The translations under genes and the position numbers were made by a program. Shown piece after piece: positions 1-8,928 of a stretch of 49,697 nucleotides of DNA. How positions within the stretch are numbered: position 1 is the stretch's first letter; every line of letters starts with the position of its first letter. This DNA comes from CALJTV01 sp036821185. Lineage in GTDB: Bacteria > Chloroflexota > Dehalococcoidia > GIF9 > UBA5629. The notes beneath the pieces were generated by a model that saw only the letters and a program-made list of their open reading frames with translations, was not told the origin of the DNA and ran no database searches. The stretch covers positions 1-49,697 of the forward strand of contig DAISKD010000007.1 in assembly GCA_036821185.1 (NCBI GenBank), in the 5' to 3' direction.

Positions 1-2
1 AG

Positions 3-74
3 TGGAGCTGATGGGATTCGAGCCCACTACCTTTTGACCGCGGTCAAACGCTCACCCGATTGAGCTACAGCCCC
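3..74 (-). tRNA. tRNA-Ala-like, probably CGC anticodon, with a defective anticodon loop
   Basis: Read on the minus strand this folds as a cloverleaf: acceptor stem GGGGCTG/CAGCTCC, D-stem GCTC/GAGC with GG in the loop, and T-arm GTGGG-CTCGAAT-CCCAT. Acceptor and D-arm resemble bacterial tRNA-Ala. The anticodon arm is odd. TTTGA pairs with TCAAA but encloses only six bases, CCGCGG, where seven are expected, and the conserved U33 is missing. Restoring one T would give a CGC (Ala) anticodon. Total length is 72 instead of 73 bases. CCA is not encoded. It is either a real deletion (pseudo-tRNA) or a base lost in sequencing or assembly. Confidence 0.75.
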
Positions 75-209
75 TCCGCTATAACAAAAGCCACGGCCAG
101 CCGGCGATAATTGCAGTTTTCACCAGGCTGTGATACCATTTAAGACCGGGGTTGCTGCAATTAGTTGCAACTACTTTTAATTGCTTCACCTTGAGACCTG
201 GAGGAAAGA

Positions 210-2036
210 ATGCACCATAAGCATGTAGTGTTCCCGTTCACAGCTATCGTAGGGCAAGAAGATATGAAGCTGGCCCTCATCCTCAATGCCATTGACCCCA
301 CCATTGGAGGCGTTTTGATCAGAGGTGAAAAGGGCACGGCGAAGTCCACTGCAGTAAGGGCTCTATCGGACCTTTTGCCCGAGATCGAAATCGTTGCCGG
401 GTGTCCGTTCAATTGCGACCCTGATAATCTGCGCGAAATGTGCCGGACATGTCAGCAGCGGGCAGAGCAAGGCGAGCAATTGCCCCGCCTGAAAAAGAAA
501 ATGAGCGTGGTGGAGCTACCCGTTTCAGCTACGGAGGACCGGGTGGTGGGCAGCCTGGACATGCAGAAGGCGTTAAAAGAGGGGATCAGGGCGCTGCATC
601 CCGGAGTGCTTGCCGAGGCAAATCGGAACATCCTGTATATCGACGAGGTAAACCTGCTCGACGACCATGTGGCAAACGTACTGCTCGATGCCGCAGCTAT
701 GGGTGTCAACATTATTGAGCGCGAGGGGATATCGCTGCACCACCCAGCAAGGTTTATCCTTGTGGGCACAATGAACCCAGAGGAAGGCGAGCTCAGACCG
801 CAACTACTGGACCGCTTCGGCCTCTGTGTCCAGGTCAGCGGCCTGATGGGTAGGGAGGATAGGGCGGAGGTAGTCAGGCGTCGGGAAGAGTTCGACTGGG
901 ACCCGTGGACATTCGCTGCAAAGTATGAAGATGTCCAGACAGAGCTCCGTGAGCTCATTTTACTGGCGAGGGAACGAGTTAAGGGCATCGTTGTTTCGGA
1001 CGAGAAGTTGAACGCCGTGGCTGAGGCCTGTGCCAACCTCGGAATAGAGACCTTGAGGGCAGACATCGTCATAATAAAGGCAGCCAAGGCCCTCGCTGCT
1101 TTTAAAGGAGCGGCCGAGGTCGATGACCAGGATATCCTAAAAGCTATGGAACTTGCTCTGCCGCACCGGCTCAGGAAGAGGCCGTTTGAAAAAGTGGCCT
1201 CGAAACAACAGGTCATGGAAGCTCTGGGGAGAACGCTTGATGAGGTTAGCTCCGGAGCCATGACCGAAAGGATATTCAAGGTGGACACTTCGGTGAAGCT
1301 GGCTGAACTAGCCCGAAACGTGGAAAAGGACGGGTCAGCTCCGGGTAAAAATTACCCCCCGATAAGCTCGCCGAGAGGTAAGTATGTCTCAGCCAGGCCC
1401 AGGAAAGACTCTAACGACATCGCCCTCGATGCCACCCTGCGAAAGGCATCGATGGAGGCACCATCAGGAAAATTCGAAATCAGCCCTGAACACCTTATGG
1501 AGAAAGTAAGACAGGGCAGAAGTGGCATCCTGTATATCTTTTGCCTGGATTCGTCATCGTCGATGGGAGCCCAGGCCAGGATGGAGCTGGCCAAGGGGGC
1601 AATTTACTGGCTGCTTCAGACCGCTTACCAGCGGCGGGACAAAGTGGCTCTAGTGGCTTTCAGGGGAAGCGAGGCTGAGCTGGTCCTGACGCCCACCGCC
1701 AGTGTGGAAACCGCGGAGGAGAGGCTCAAGACGTTACCCACCGGCGGCAAGACTCCCCTTGCCCAGGGGATACTGGAATGTATTAAGCTCGCCGAAAGGC
1801 AACAGAGCAGCAATTCCAGTGTACAGCTCGTGCTGATCTCGGACGGCAGGGGCAACATACCTATAAAAGGTTCTCTCAGGGACGACCTTCTCTGGCTTGC
1901 GGAGGAAATCAAAGCTAAGGCGATTGGACTGGTGGTCATTAATACCGGTAGCAGGTCGCACGACCTTGGTCACCTGCTGGAGTTCGCCGAGGCAGCTTCA
2001 GGCACTCATTACTTTCTGGAGGAGATAGCCAGATGA
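210..2036 (+). CDS. Fused magnesium/cobalt chelatase I-D subunit (AAA+ ATPase plus VWA)
   Basis: This is the 608-residue ATPase component of a class I metal chelatase, which drives metal insertion into a tetrapyrrole by the large CobN/BchH subunit. The N-terminal half is an AAA+ module with Walker A GEKGTAKST (about residues 39-47) and Walker B ILYIDEV (141-147). A Cys cluster, C-P-F-N-C then C-R-T-C (about 65-81), is typical of this family. The C-terminal third is a von Willebrand A domain with the metal-binding DSSSS motif near residue 447. I and D functions are thus joined in one chain. The ATG follows a good ribosome site (tggaggaaag). Its stop overlaps the cobN start as ATGA, so the two are translationally coupled. 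Whether the substrate is Co-corrinoid or Mg-porphyrin cannot be settled from sequence; no chlorophyll genes are seen, which favours cobalt. Confidence 0.9.
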   Translation: MHHKHVVFPFTAIVGQEDMKLALILNAIDPTIGGVLIRGEKGTAKSTAVRALSDLLPEIEIVAGCPFNCDPDNLREMCRTCQQRAEQGEQLPRLKKKMSVVELPVSATEDRVVGSLDMQKALKEGIRALHPGVLAEANRNILYIDEVNLLDDHVANVLLDAAAMGVNIIEREGISLHHPARFILVGTMNPEEGELRPQLLDRFGLCVQVSGLMGREDRAEVVRRREEFDWDPWTFAAKYEDVQTELRELILLARERVKGIVVSDEKLNAVAEACANLGIETLRADIVIIKAAKALAAFKGAAEVDDQDILKAMELALPHRLRKRPFEKVASKQQVMEALGRTLDEVSSGAMTERIFKVDTSVKLAELARNVEKDGSAPGKNYPPISSPRGKYVSARPRKDSNDIALDATLRKASMEAPSGKFEISPEHLMEKVRQGRSGILYIFCLDSSSSMGAQARMELAKGAIYWLLQTAYQRRDKVALVAFRGSEAELVLTPTASVETAEERLKTLPTGGKTPLAQGILECIKLAERQQSSNSSVQLVLISDGRGNIPIKGSLRDDLLWLAEEIKAKAIGLVVINTGSRSHDLGHLLEFAEAASGTHYFLEEIAR

Positions 2037-5000
2037 CAAGGCTGCTTCTGCTCAGTACTCTGGACAGTACAGCGGAACTGCGGGACGCCGTCAGCGAGCT
2101 TAAAAGAGAATACGGAGATATTTTCTCGCTCAGAAAAATATATCTTAACGACCTCGAGAGGGAACGTATCTCGCTGGACGAGGTCAAAAGGGAACTGGAC
2201 AGCTCACAGATCATCCTGGTAGATGTCCGAGGGCAAAGCGGCATGTCCGACTTTCTCCAGGAAGTCCTGCCCCAATGCCGGGCTACCATAGTGGTGCTGA
2301 TTGGCGGGAGTTCCCAGATATTTGCCCTCACCTGCATGGGCTCCTTTAGGGGCAGCGACATCTTCAAGGGTGACCGACAGATAGATGTGGAAGGTTACAT
2401 TAGGGCCAGGAAGTTCTCCGAACTCACCAAAAGGATAGGCTCTGTGCTTCCCTTCGGCAGGCTCAAGGACATGCGGAACTGGGTGATTGCCCAGGAGTAC
2501 TATTCCAACTACGGGAAGGAAAACCTGAAGGGACTCTTTTTGTTCTTACTCAGGGAATACGGCGGGGTCAGGATAAAGAGCATTCCGCCACCGCAAAAGG
2601 CCCTCGATTTCGGCATCTGGTGGCCGGGTAAGGGCTTTTTTAGCGAGCTTAACGAGTTCCAGAGGGAGACCGGGTGGGACCCGGCAAAGCCTAAGATAGG
2701 CATCTTTTTTTACGGGCAGATGCACTTCCAGGAATGTGTCCCGGCGGTGGAGGAATTGATTGCGCGGATTGGAGATAGGGCCAACATCATCCCCGTCTTC
2801 TCCCGGGTGGAATACAACCTGGAGGCGATTTCAAAGTATTTCTTCTCAGGAGATGTGCCAGCCATTGACCTCCTGATAAACCTGCAGTATTTCAGGCTGC
2901 ATGGAGGCCCATATGGTGGGATGCCGGAGCCGACCCTCAGGTTGTTGCAGAAGCTCAATGTCCCCGTCCTTATCGGCTTTCGCCTTTACAGCACAGAGAT
3001 TGAGGAATGGAGAAAGACAACGAAGGTCAACCCTTTGGAAGTGGTCCTCGGCACAGTGCTGCCGGAGCTGGACGGCTGCATAGAGCCGCTGATGATCGCC
3101 GGACTGTCCTCCTTGGGTACCGACGAGTCCATCGGTGCTGAAGTTAAAGAGAGTAAGGCCATCCCGGAGCGGGTGGGGAGGCTGGCTGAGCGGGCACTTC
3201 GCTGGATTCGTCTCAGGCAGAAACCGGATACGGACAAGAAGGTCGCCATTCTGCTGTATGACTACCCGCCGGGCGAGGCTAATATAGGCACCGCGGGATA
3301 TCTGGACAGCCTGGCGAGCCTTGAAATATTCCTCCGCAAGCTGGCGGCTAGCGGCTACAATGTTGAAATGCCGGCGGGAAAACTTATCGACATCCTGATC
3401 TCCCACGGTGTGGTCAACTCCCCGCGTTTTACGAATTCGTCTCCAACGACAGCTGTAAGTCTGGAGCAATATATAGGGTGGTACTCAGAACTTCCGCTGG
3501 AGGTTCAACAGGAGCTGGAACGGCACTGGGGGCGACCGCCGGGGAAAGTAATGGTAAGAGACAATGCACTGCTCATCCCGGGGGTTATCCTTGGCAATGT
3601 GTTCATAGGACTGCAGCCCTCGCGCGGCGTGCACGAAGACCCTGAGAAGGCGTACCATGACAAGGACCTCCCGCCTCACCACCAGTATATCTGCCTGTAC
3701 AAATGGCTGGAGAAGGAATTCCATGCCGATGCCCTGATCCACTGGGGGATGCACGGTACGCTTGAGTTCACCAAAGGTAAAGAGGTGCCCCTTTCGGAGA
3801 AGTGCTATCCTGACATCCTAATCGGCAATATCCCCCATCTCTATTATTACTGGGTGGGCAACACCTCAGAAGCGACCATTGCCAAACGGCGTGGGTATGC
3901 CGTCACAGTCTCTCATGCGTCCCCACCGCTGGAGAGCTCAGACCTGTATGGTGCCTATCTGGAGCTGGAAGACTTGATCACCGAGCACGATAAGGCAGAA
4001 GAGAGGGACAAAGCAAGGCTCCAGGAGCTCATTCGGGAAAAGGCAAATGAGTTGCATCTTGATACCGCTGACCCTCAAGCTCTAAGACGACTTCTTTATC
4101 GCCTGAAGCGGCGTCTGATACCTAAAGGCCTACATGTAATGGACAGCAAGCTTGAGGGGGAATCGCTGGTAAGTTATCTTACTTCGGTGGTCAGGCTTGG
4201 TCGAGAGGTCCCTTCACTTCATGGCATCCTGGCTGAACGCCGCGGCAAGGGTCGCGAGGAACTCGCCGCAGACGCTAAGCTTGCGGAGGAGGTTGACCGG
4301 GAGTGCCGGCATCTGATAGCGGAGATGCTCCGGGCAAAGGAGGTCGACATTCCGGAAGAAATCAAGGGATATATTTTGGAACTTAAAGGGCGCATCGAGC
4401 AATCGGATGAAAGCGGTGCTCTGCTCAGGGCGCTCTCCGGCGAATATTTGCTCCCCAACCTGGGCGGCGATCCCATCCGTACACCGGCGGTCTTCCCTGT
4501 AGGACGGAATATGTATGAGTTTGATCCCAGGCTGATCCCGACACACACCGCTTTACATGTGGGCAAGGAGGCGGCAAGTAAGATACTAGCCAAGTTCTTT
4601 GAAAAGCACGGAAGGTATCCCGAAAGTCTGGGGGTGGTGCTCTGGGGATTTGAGACGGTCAAGACCGGCGGCGATACCATAGCCCAGGTCCTCTCCTATC
4701 TGGGAGTGAGATTGGTAAGCAGGGCCAGCCCCTGGTTCAAAGACCTGGAACTGATCCCCCTTGAAGAGCTGGGGCGACCCAGAGTGGACGTGGTTATTAC
4801 CATATGTGGCATCTTTCGCGATCTCTTTGGGACGCATATCGACCTGCTCAATAAAGCTATAAAGATGGCGGCGGAGGCTGATGAACCAATCGAACATAAC
4901 TACGTGCGCAAGCACTATCTGGAAGAGAAGGACAGGTTTGGCGAACTTGCTAAAGCCCGGATCTTCGGCCCTTCGGAAAGTGAATATGCTACCTCAATGC

Positions 5001-5659
5001 GGACAATGGTGGAGAGGGGCAACTGGCAGGAGGAGAGAGAACTGGTAGCGAGCTACGATGATAGTATGGGTCATGCCTACTGGAGCGGGAGGACTGTCAG
5101 GACACCGGAGCTCTTCGGCAGATTGGTCAGTCAAATCGAGATAGTGTCCCAGGAGCGAGACAACACAGAATATGAGTTTACCGACCTTGACCATTACTAC
5201 GAGTTCTTCGGTGGCCTGGTTCGAAGCGTAAAGGAAAAGCAGGGAAAGTACCCGGAGCAGTGGGTTATCGACACCACCGAGGGGGACCTGGAGATCGAGG
5301 AGGTAGAAAGGGTCATAGACCGTGCCACCAGGTCGAGGACGCTTAACCCCAAGTGGATCGACGGAATGCTGAGCCATGACTTCCACGGGGCACAGAAGAT
5401 CTCCCAGCGGGTGGAGTATCTTATCGGTCTACAGGCAACGACAGGAAAAGTTAACAACTGGCTCTTTGAGCAAGCTGCCCAGACACTGCTATTCGACGAT
5501 GAGACGCGTCGCCAGCTCATGGAGAACAACAGATATGCGACCCTGGAGATTGCCGAGAGGATGCTCGAAGCCCATAACAGGGGTTACTGGCAGGGCTCTG
5601 CCGAAGACGTCGACAGATTGAAGACCATGATCTTGGAGATGGAGACGTGGCTCGAATAG
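2033..5659 (+). CDS. cobN: CobN/BchH-type chelatase large subunit
   Basis: This 1208-residue protein is the porphyrin/corrin-binding catalytic subunit of a class I chelatase; the length is normal for CobN. It carries the family block around residues 567-630: HWGMHGTLEF, then a GK..PLSEKCYPD segment, Y-Y-Y-W-V, N-T-S-E-A and AKRRGYAVTVSH. A second conserved region near 820-890 contains YEFDPRLIPT and VVLWGFETVKTGGDT. Its ATG overlaps the upstream stop by four bases. The pair forms a compact two-gene chelatase operon without CobS/CobT homologues. Cobalt insertion into hydrogenobyrinic acid diamide is the likely reaction, inferred from the CobO gene elsewhere in the window and from the lack of bacteriochlorophyll genes. 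Confidence 0.9.
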   Translation: MTRLLLLSTLDSTAELRDAVSELKREYGDIFSLRKIYLNDLERERISLDEVKRELDSSQIILVDVRGQSGMSDFLQEVLPQCRATIVVLIGGSSQIFALTCMGSFRGSDIFKGDRQIDVEGYIRARKFSELTKRIGSVLPFGRLKDMRNWVIAQEYYSNYGKENLKGLFLFLLREYGGVRIKSIPPPQKALDFGIWWPGKGFFSELNEFQRETGWDPAKPKIGIFFYGQMHFQECVPAVEELIARIGDRANIIPVFSRVEYNLEAISKYFFSGDVPAIDLLINLQYFRLHGGPYGGMPEPTLRLLQKLNVPVLIGFRLYSTEIEEWRKTTKVNPLEVVLGTVLPELDGCIEPLMIAGLSSLGTDESIGAEVKESKAIPERVGRLAERALRWIRLRQKPDTDKKVAILLYDYPPGEANIGTAGYLDSLASLEIFLRKLAASGYNVEMPAGKLIDILISHGVVNSPRFTNSSPTTAVSLEQYIGWYSELPLEVQQELERHWGRPPGKVMVRDNALLIPGVILGNVFIGLQPSRGVHEDPEKAYHDKDLPPHHQYICLYKWLEKEFHADALIHWGMHGTLEFTKGKEVPLSEKCYPDILIGNIPHLYYYWVGNTSEATIAKRRGYAVTVSHASPPLESSDLYGAYLELEDLITEHDKAEERDKARLQELIREKANELHLDTADPQALRRLLYRLKRRLIPKGLHVMDSKLEGESLVSYLTSVVRLGREVPSLHGILAERRGKGREELAADAKLAEEVDRECRHLIAEMLRAKEVDIPEEIKGYILELKGRIEQSDESGALLRALSGEYLLPNLGGDPIRTPAVFPVGRNMYEFDPRLIPTHTALHVGKEAASKILAKFFEKHGRYPESLGVVLWGFETVKTGGDTIAQVLSYLGVRLVSRASPWFKDLELIPLEELGRPRVDVVITICGIFRDLFGTHIDLLNKAIKMAAEADEPIEHNYVRKHYLEEKDRFGELAKARIFGPSESEYATSMRTMVERGNWQEERELVASYDDSMGHAYWSGRTVRTPELFGRLVSQIEIVSQERDNTEYEFTDLDHYYEFFGGLVRSVKEKQGKYPEQWVIDTTEGDLEIEEVERVIDRATRSRTLNPKWIDGMLSHDFHGAQKISQRVEYLIGLQATTGKVNNWLFEQAAQTLLFDDETRRQLMENNRYATLEIAERMLEAHNRGYWQGSAEDVDRLKTMILEMETWLE

Positions 5660-5796
5660 AAATTGGCGGTCAACGCGCCCTGGACGCTGGTCATCCTTGT
5701 CTCTTCAGGTGGTTTTGTTTGTTGGGGTGTGGCCCAATCCTTCGGGCACGATAGCTCGGTTTGTTAACAATTGCGGTACGGCGATACGGTTGCCGT

Positions 5797-7044
5797 CTAC
5801 AGCCGGCGTAGCGATGGCAGGCGCAGAGTGACTGCCAGTATGGATATGGCGCAGATGAGCCCACCGGCTGCCACAGCTAGCTGGACCCCGACCCAGTCGG
5901 CAGCAGCCCCGATGATCAGGCTGCCCGGCAGGTACCAGACGATGACGTAGAAGCCCATCACCCTTCCGCGGAAGTGGTCGGGGATGATCGATTGAATCAG
6001 TGTATTCGCCGTGGCGAAGAAGATTGCCGCGGTGGCGGCAACGATGACCACCAGGGCCAGAGAGAAGAAAAAGGACTCCGACATAGCGAACAGTATCAAA
6101 GTGAAGCTGAAGGCAAGGCCTGATAGCACCAGCAGCCATCCCTTGTGCTGAAATCGGCCCAGGGAAGCTACAATCAGTGCCCCTGCTATGGCACCGGCCC
6201 CGGTCGCCATCATCAGCTGGCTGTAACCGCCGACATCCAGGCCGAGGACGTCCCGGGCGAATACCGGCATCATCCAGGCGTAAGGCAGGGCAAAGAGGCA
6301 GGCCACCATCACCAGCAGTATGACCGTGAGGACCGTCTTATTGTTGCCGACGTAGCTGACACCTTGGCTCAGATTCTTCACAATACTATCTTGCTGCGCT
6401 GAGAGGGATGCTGGCAGTGGCTGCATCAGTATTGCCAGGAGCAATGCCAGCACATAGATGGCCCCGGCAAAGTAGAAGCAGCCCCCGATGTCTATGAGCC
6501 CGATAAGGGCCCCGGCTAAGGCTGGCCCGATGAAACGGCTCACCTGCCAGGCGGTTGAGCTTAAGGCGACGGCGTTCATCAGGTCGTCCATGGTCACCAC
6601 CCTGGGCACTATGGCCATGATGGTGGGGTCTCCGATAGACCACACGATGCCTTGAAGGATGGAGATGACGACCATATGCCAGATGGTGACCCGACCTGTG
6701 ATGGTGAGGGTTGCCAGCACCATGATGAGGAGCCCCGCCCCCAATCGACAGAGGATCAGGAGCTTGCGCTGGTCAACCCTGTCGGCGAAGACCCCGCCAA
6801 ATGGTGCCAGGAAAAGCGGTGGGATGCTGGCACAGAAGACGATCATGCCCACCCAGAAGGCGGAATCGGTCAATTCCAGGACCAGCCACCCCTGGGCGGT
6901 GACGAAAATCCAGTAGCCCGAGCCCCCGGTGAGCAGGCTTACCCACAGCAAGCAGTAGTCGCGGTGACGAAAGGAGCGAAAGACCATGCTGGCTATGGAG
7001 AAGGGCGAGACCCTGGGGTATATCTTGCGTCCTTCGTCCGTCAT
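5797..7044 (-). CDS. MFS transporter, EntS/MFS_3-like exporter
   Basis: This 415-residue membrane protein has about 12 hydrophobic segments and the cytoplasmic-loop motif G-V-F-A-D-R-V-D-Q-R-K between helices 2 and 3, diagnostic of the major facilitator superfamily. A matching glycine-rich loop, F-R-G-R-V-M-G-F, lies in the second half. The overall pattern resembles the enterobactin-exporter/MFS_3 group, so drug or siderophore efflux is possible, but the substrate is unknown. It is a single gene, convergent with cobN and divergent from the synthetase at 7408. No co-transcribed partner was seen. Confidence 0.85.
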   Translation of the reverse strand: MTDEGRKIYPRVSPFSIASMVFRSFRHRDYCLLWVSLLTGGSGYWIFVTAQGWLVLELTDSAFWVGMIVFCASIPPLFLAPFGGVFADRVDQRKLLILCRLGAGLLIMVLATLTITGRVTIWHMVVISILQGIVWSIGDPTIMAIVPRVVTMDDLMNAVALSSTAWQVSRFIGPALAGALIGLIDIGGCFYFAGAIYVLALLLAILMQPLPASLSAQQDSIVKNLSQGVSYVGNNKTVLTVILLVMVACLFALPYAWMMPVFARDVLGLDVGGYSQLMMATGAGAIAGALIVASLGRFQHKGWLLVLSGLAFSFTLILFAMSESFFFSLALVVIVAATAAIFFATANTLIQSIIPDHFRGRVMGFYVIVWYLPGSLIIGAAADWVGVQLAVAAGGLICAISILAVTLRLPSLRRL

Positions 7045-7062
7045 TTGTCCTGTGCCCAGGGA

Positions 7063-7071
7063 AGTGTAGCA
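7063..7071 (-). promoter_or_regulatory. Candidate extended -10 promoter for the MFS gene
   Basis: On the minus strand TGCTACACT fits the extended -10 form TGnTAnnnT and lies about 20 bases before the MFS start codon. A TTGGTG -35-like hexamer is 20 bases further upstream, which is a long spacer. Confidence 0.35.
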
Positions 7072-7269
7072 CAGAAAGTGACGGGATGCACCAATGTCCT
7101 AACTCCGAACTGCGGGATTGGGAAAACTATTCAAGCCAGCCCTCTAAGTGCAGGCTTTTGATAGCTTTTTAGCCCGGCGCCTGTGCGGGGGTTTGGCAGG
7201 TAGCGGGAAGTCCGACCTGTTCGGAAACAAACTGACCGCTATATACTGCTGGCTAACGCGTCAGCGTTT

Positions 7270-7299
7270 TTGCCTTGCGGGCTTATATGGTAGTATAAT
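7270..7299 (+). promoter_or_regulatory. Candidate sigma-70-type promoter for the gene at 7408
   Basis: TTGCCT and a perfect TATAAT are separated by 18 bases. Transcription would start near 7306 and give a leader of about 100 bases before the GTG start. It lies in the 363-base divergent spacer between the MFS gene and the synthetase, which otherwise shows no gene. Confidence 0.55.
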
Positions 7300-7407
7300 C
7301 TGGTCTTGGTATAGCGCGTTGGTCACGGCGCCCTGAACGCCTGCGCTGAGTTCTATAGTTCTAATTTCAAAGCGGCTAACCTATTTTTGTGATGAGGAGG
7401 CACAGCT

Positions 7408-8871
7408 GTGTCGAACCATACTCTGGACGAAGTCCTGCACCCCCGTTCCATTGCTGTTGTCGGTGCCTCGGTCAATGGTCCGGGCTGGCGCTTTTTTACG
7501 CCGCTGCTTGAGCTCGGCTTCAAGGGGAAGATATATCCGGTGAACCCGAAGTACCAGGAGATCGGCGGGCTGAAGTGTTATGGCTCAGTAAGCGAGATAC
7601 CTGACACGGTGGACTACATTATATCAGTGGTGCCCGCCCGACTGGTGCCCGACATGATGAAGGAGGCTGCTGGCAAAGGTACCAGGGCCATCCATATGTT
7701 TACCGCCCGTTTTAGCGAGACCGGGCGTCCTCAGGCGATACAGCTTGAACAGGAAATAAGGGACCTAGCCAGACAGCTTGGCATCAGGATCATCGGTCCA
7801 AACTGCATGGGGGTGTACTACCCAGCCCAGGGCATCTCTTTCGAGGGGGATTTCCCCAAAGAGTCGGGCACGGTGGCGCTCATCTCTCAGAGCGGGAACC
7901 TGGCGGGCGACATAGTGCGGACGGGGTCTTTAAGGGGCATCCGCTTCAGCAAGGTGATTAGCTACGGCAATGCCATCGACCTTAACGAGTCCGACTATCT
8001 GGAGTATTTTGCCCAGGACCCTGAGACGAAGACAATACTTGTGTACATCGAAGGCGCCAAGGACGGCAGTCGGTTTGTAAATACTCTGCGGCAGGTGACC
8101 CGGGTAAAGCCGGTCATAATCCTGAAAGGGGGTCGGGGCGAAGCTGGGGCAAGGGCGACCTCCTCCCACACCGCCTCGTTAGCCGGATCGTCTGAGATCT
8201 GGAAAGCCATACCCCGCCAGACCAGTGCAATCGCGGTTGAGAATATGGAGGAGCTGGTCGATATGGCGGTGAGCTTTAGCTTTCTACCGCCTTTTGAGGG
8301 CAAGCGGGTGGGGGTGACCGGTGGTGCTGGAGGTGCCAGCGTGCTCGCTGCTGACCAGTGCGAAATGGCTGGGCTTGAAGTGATCCCGCTGCCGCAGGAG
8401 TTCCGCGAAGCGCTGAAGGGCCGCGGGATATCGGTCTGGGACTGGTTGAGCAACCCGGCAGACCTGTCGATTAGAGAGGACGACCGCCTCACTGTAGGGG
8501 ACATTATCGAGCTGATGGCCAAGGACCCTCACTTCGACCTGCTCATCGTGATGATCAGTGTCCACCGCCATCACGACCAGCCCTTAATCACGCTGGACGA
8601 TTTTATGAAGCAGCACAATTTTGGTTTTGATGTTATTCTGAACACAGCCCGCACCAAGCCTGTACTGGCTGTTGTTCCCGAAAGGGGCTTCGGCATCGAT
8701 GAGTGGGACAATGTGGAGTGGAGGCTTTCCTGTGAGCTGAGGTCTAAGTTGATCTCCAGCGGCATACCGTTTTATCCTACCGTCTACCGCGCGGCCCTGG
8801 CGGCGAGGCGGATGGCGGACTATTATGTTGGAGTCCGGGTGGCTGATATCTCAGCGCGCAAGTCGGATTGA
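7408..8871 (+). CDS. Acyl-CoA synthetase (NDP-forming), alpha-subunit-like
   Basis: This 487-residue protein has the CoA-binding Rossmann domain (SIAVVGAS near residue 14), the succinyl-CoA-ligase-like flavodoxin domains (IIGPNCMGVY near 128; ALISQSGNLAG near 153) and the phosphohistidine segment S-S-H-T-A-S-L-A-G near residue 252. These are the hallmarks of the alpha part of ADP-forming acetyl/acyl-CoA synthetases, which conserve acyl-CoA energy as ATP. The ATP-grasp beta part is absent and no beta gene is adjacent, so the partner must be elsewhere or the protein has another role. The start is GTG, set by gatgaggagg upstream. Confidence 0.8.
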   Translation: MSNHTLDEVLHPRSIAVVGASVNGPGWRFFTPLLELGFKGKIYPVNPKYQEIGGLKCYGSVSEIPDTVDYIISVVPARLVPDMMKEAAGKGTRAIHMFTARFSETGRPQAIQLEQEIRDLARQLGIRIIGPNCMGVYYPAQGISFEGDFPKESGTVALISQSGNLAGDIVRTGSLRGIRFSKVISYGNAIDLNESDYLEYFAQDPETKTILVYIEGAKDGSRFVNTLRQVTRVKPVIILKGGRGEAGARATSSHTASLAGSSEIWKAIPRQTSAIAVENMEELVDMAVSFSFLPPFEGKRVGVTGGAGGASVLAADQCEMAGLEVIPLPQEFREALKGRGISVWDWLSNPADLSIREDDRLTVGDIIELMAKDPHFDLLIVMISVHRHHDQPLITLDDFMKQHNFGFDVILNTARTKPVLAVVPERGFGIDEWDNVEWRLSCELRSKLISSGIPFYPTVYRAALAARRMADYYVGVRVADISARKSD

Positions 8872-8928
8872 CGCCAGGTAGCTATAGCTGGTAACCTGTA
8901 CGAAAATTTTATAACGAAAGCCGGAGAT

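Noticed and set aside
79..209. Cobalamin riboswitch upstream of the chelatase operon
   Set aside because: The interval is only 131 bases and no B12-box or conserved core was found.
452..1288. 278-codon minus-strand frame inside the chelatase ATPase gene
   Set aside because: Serine- and arginine-rich shadow translation with no family features.
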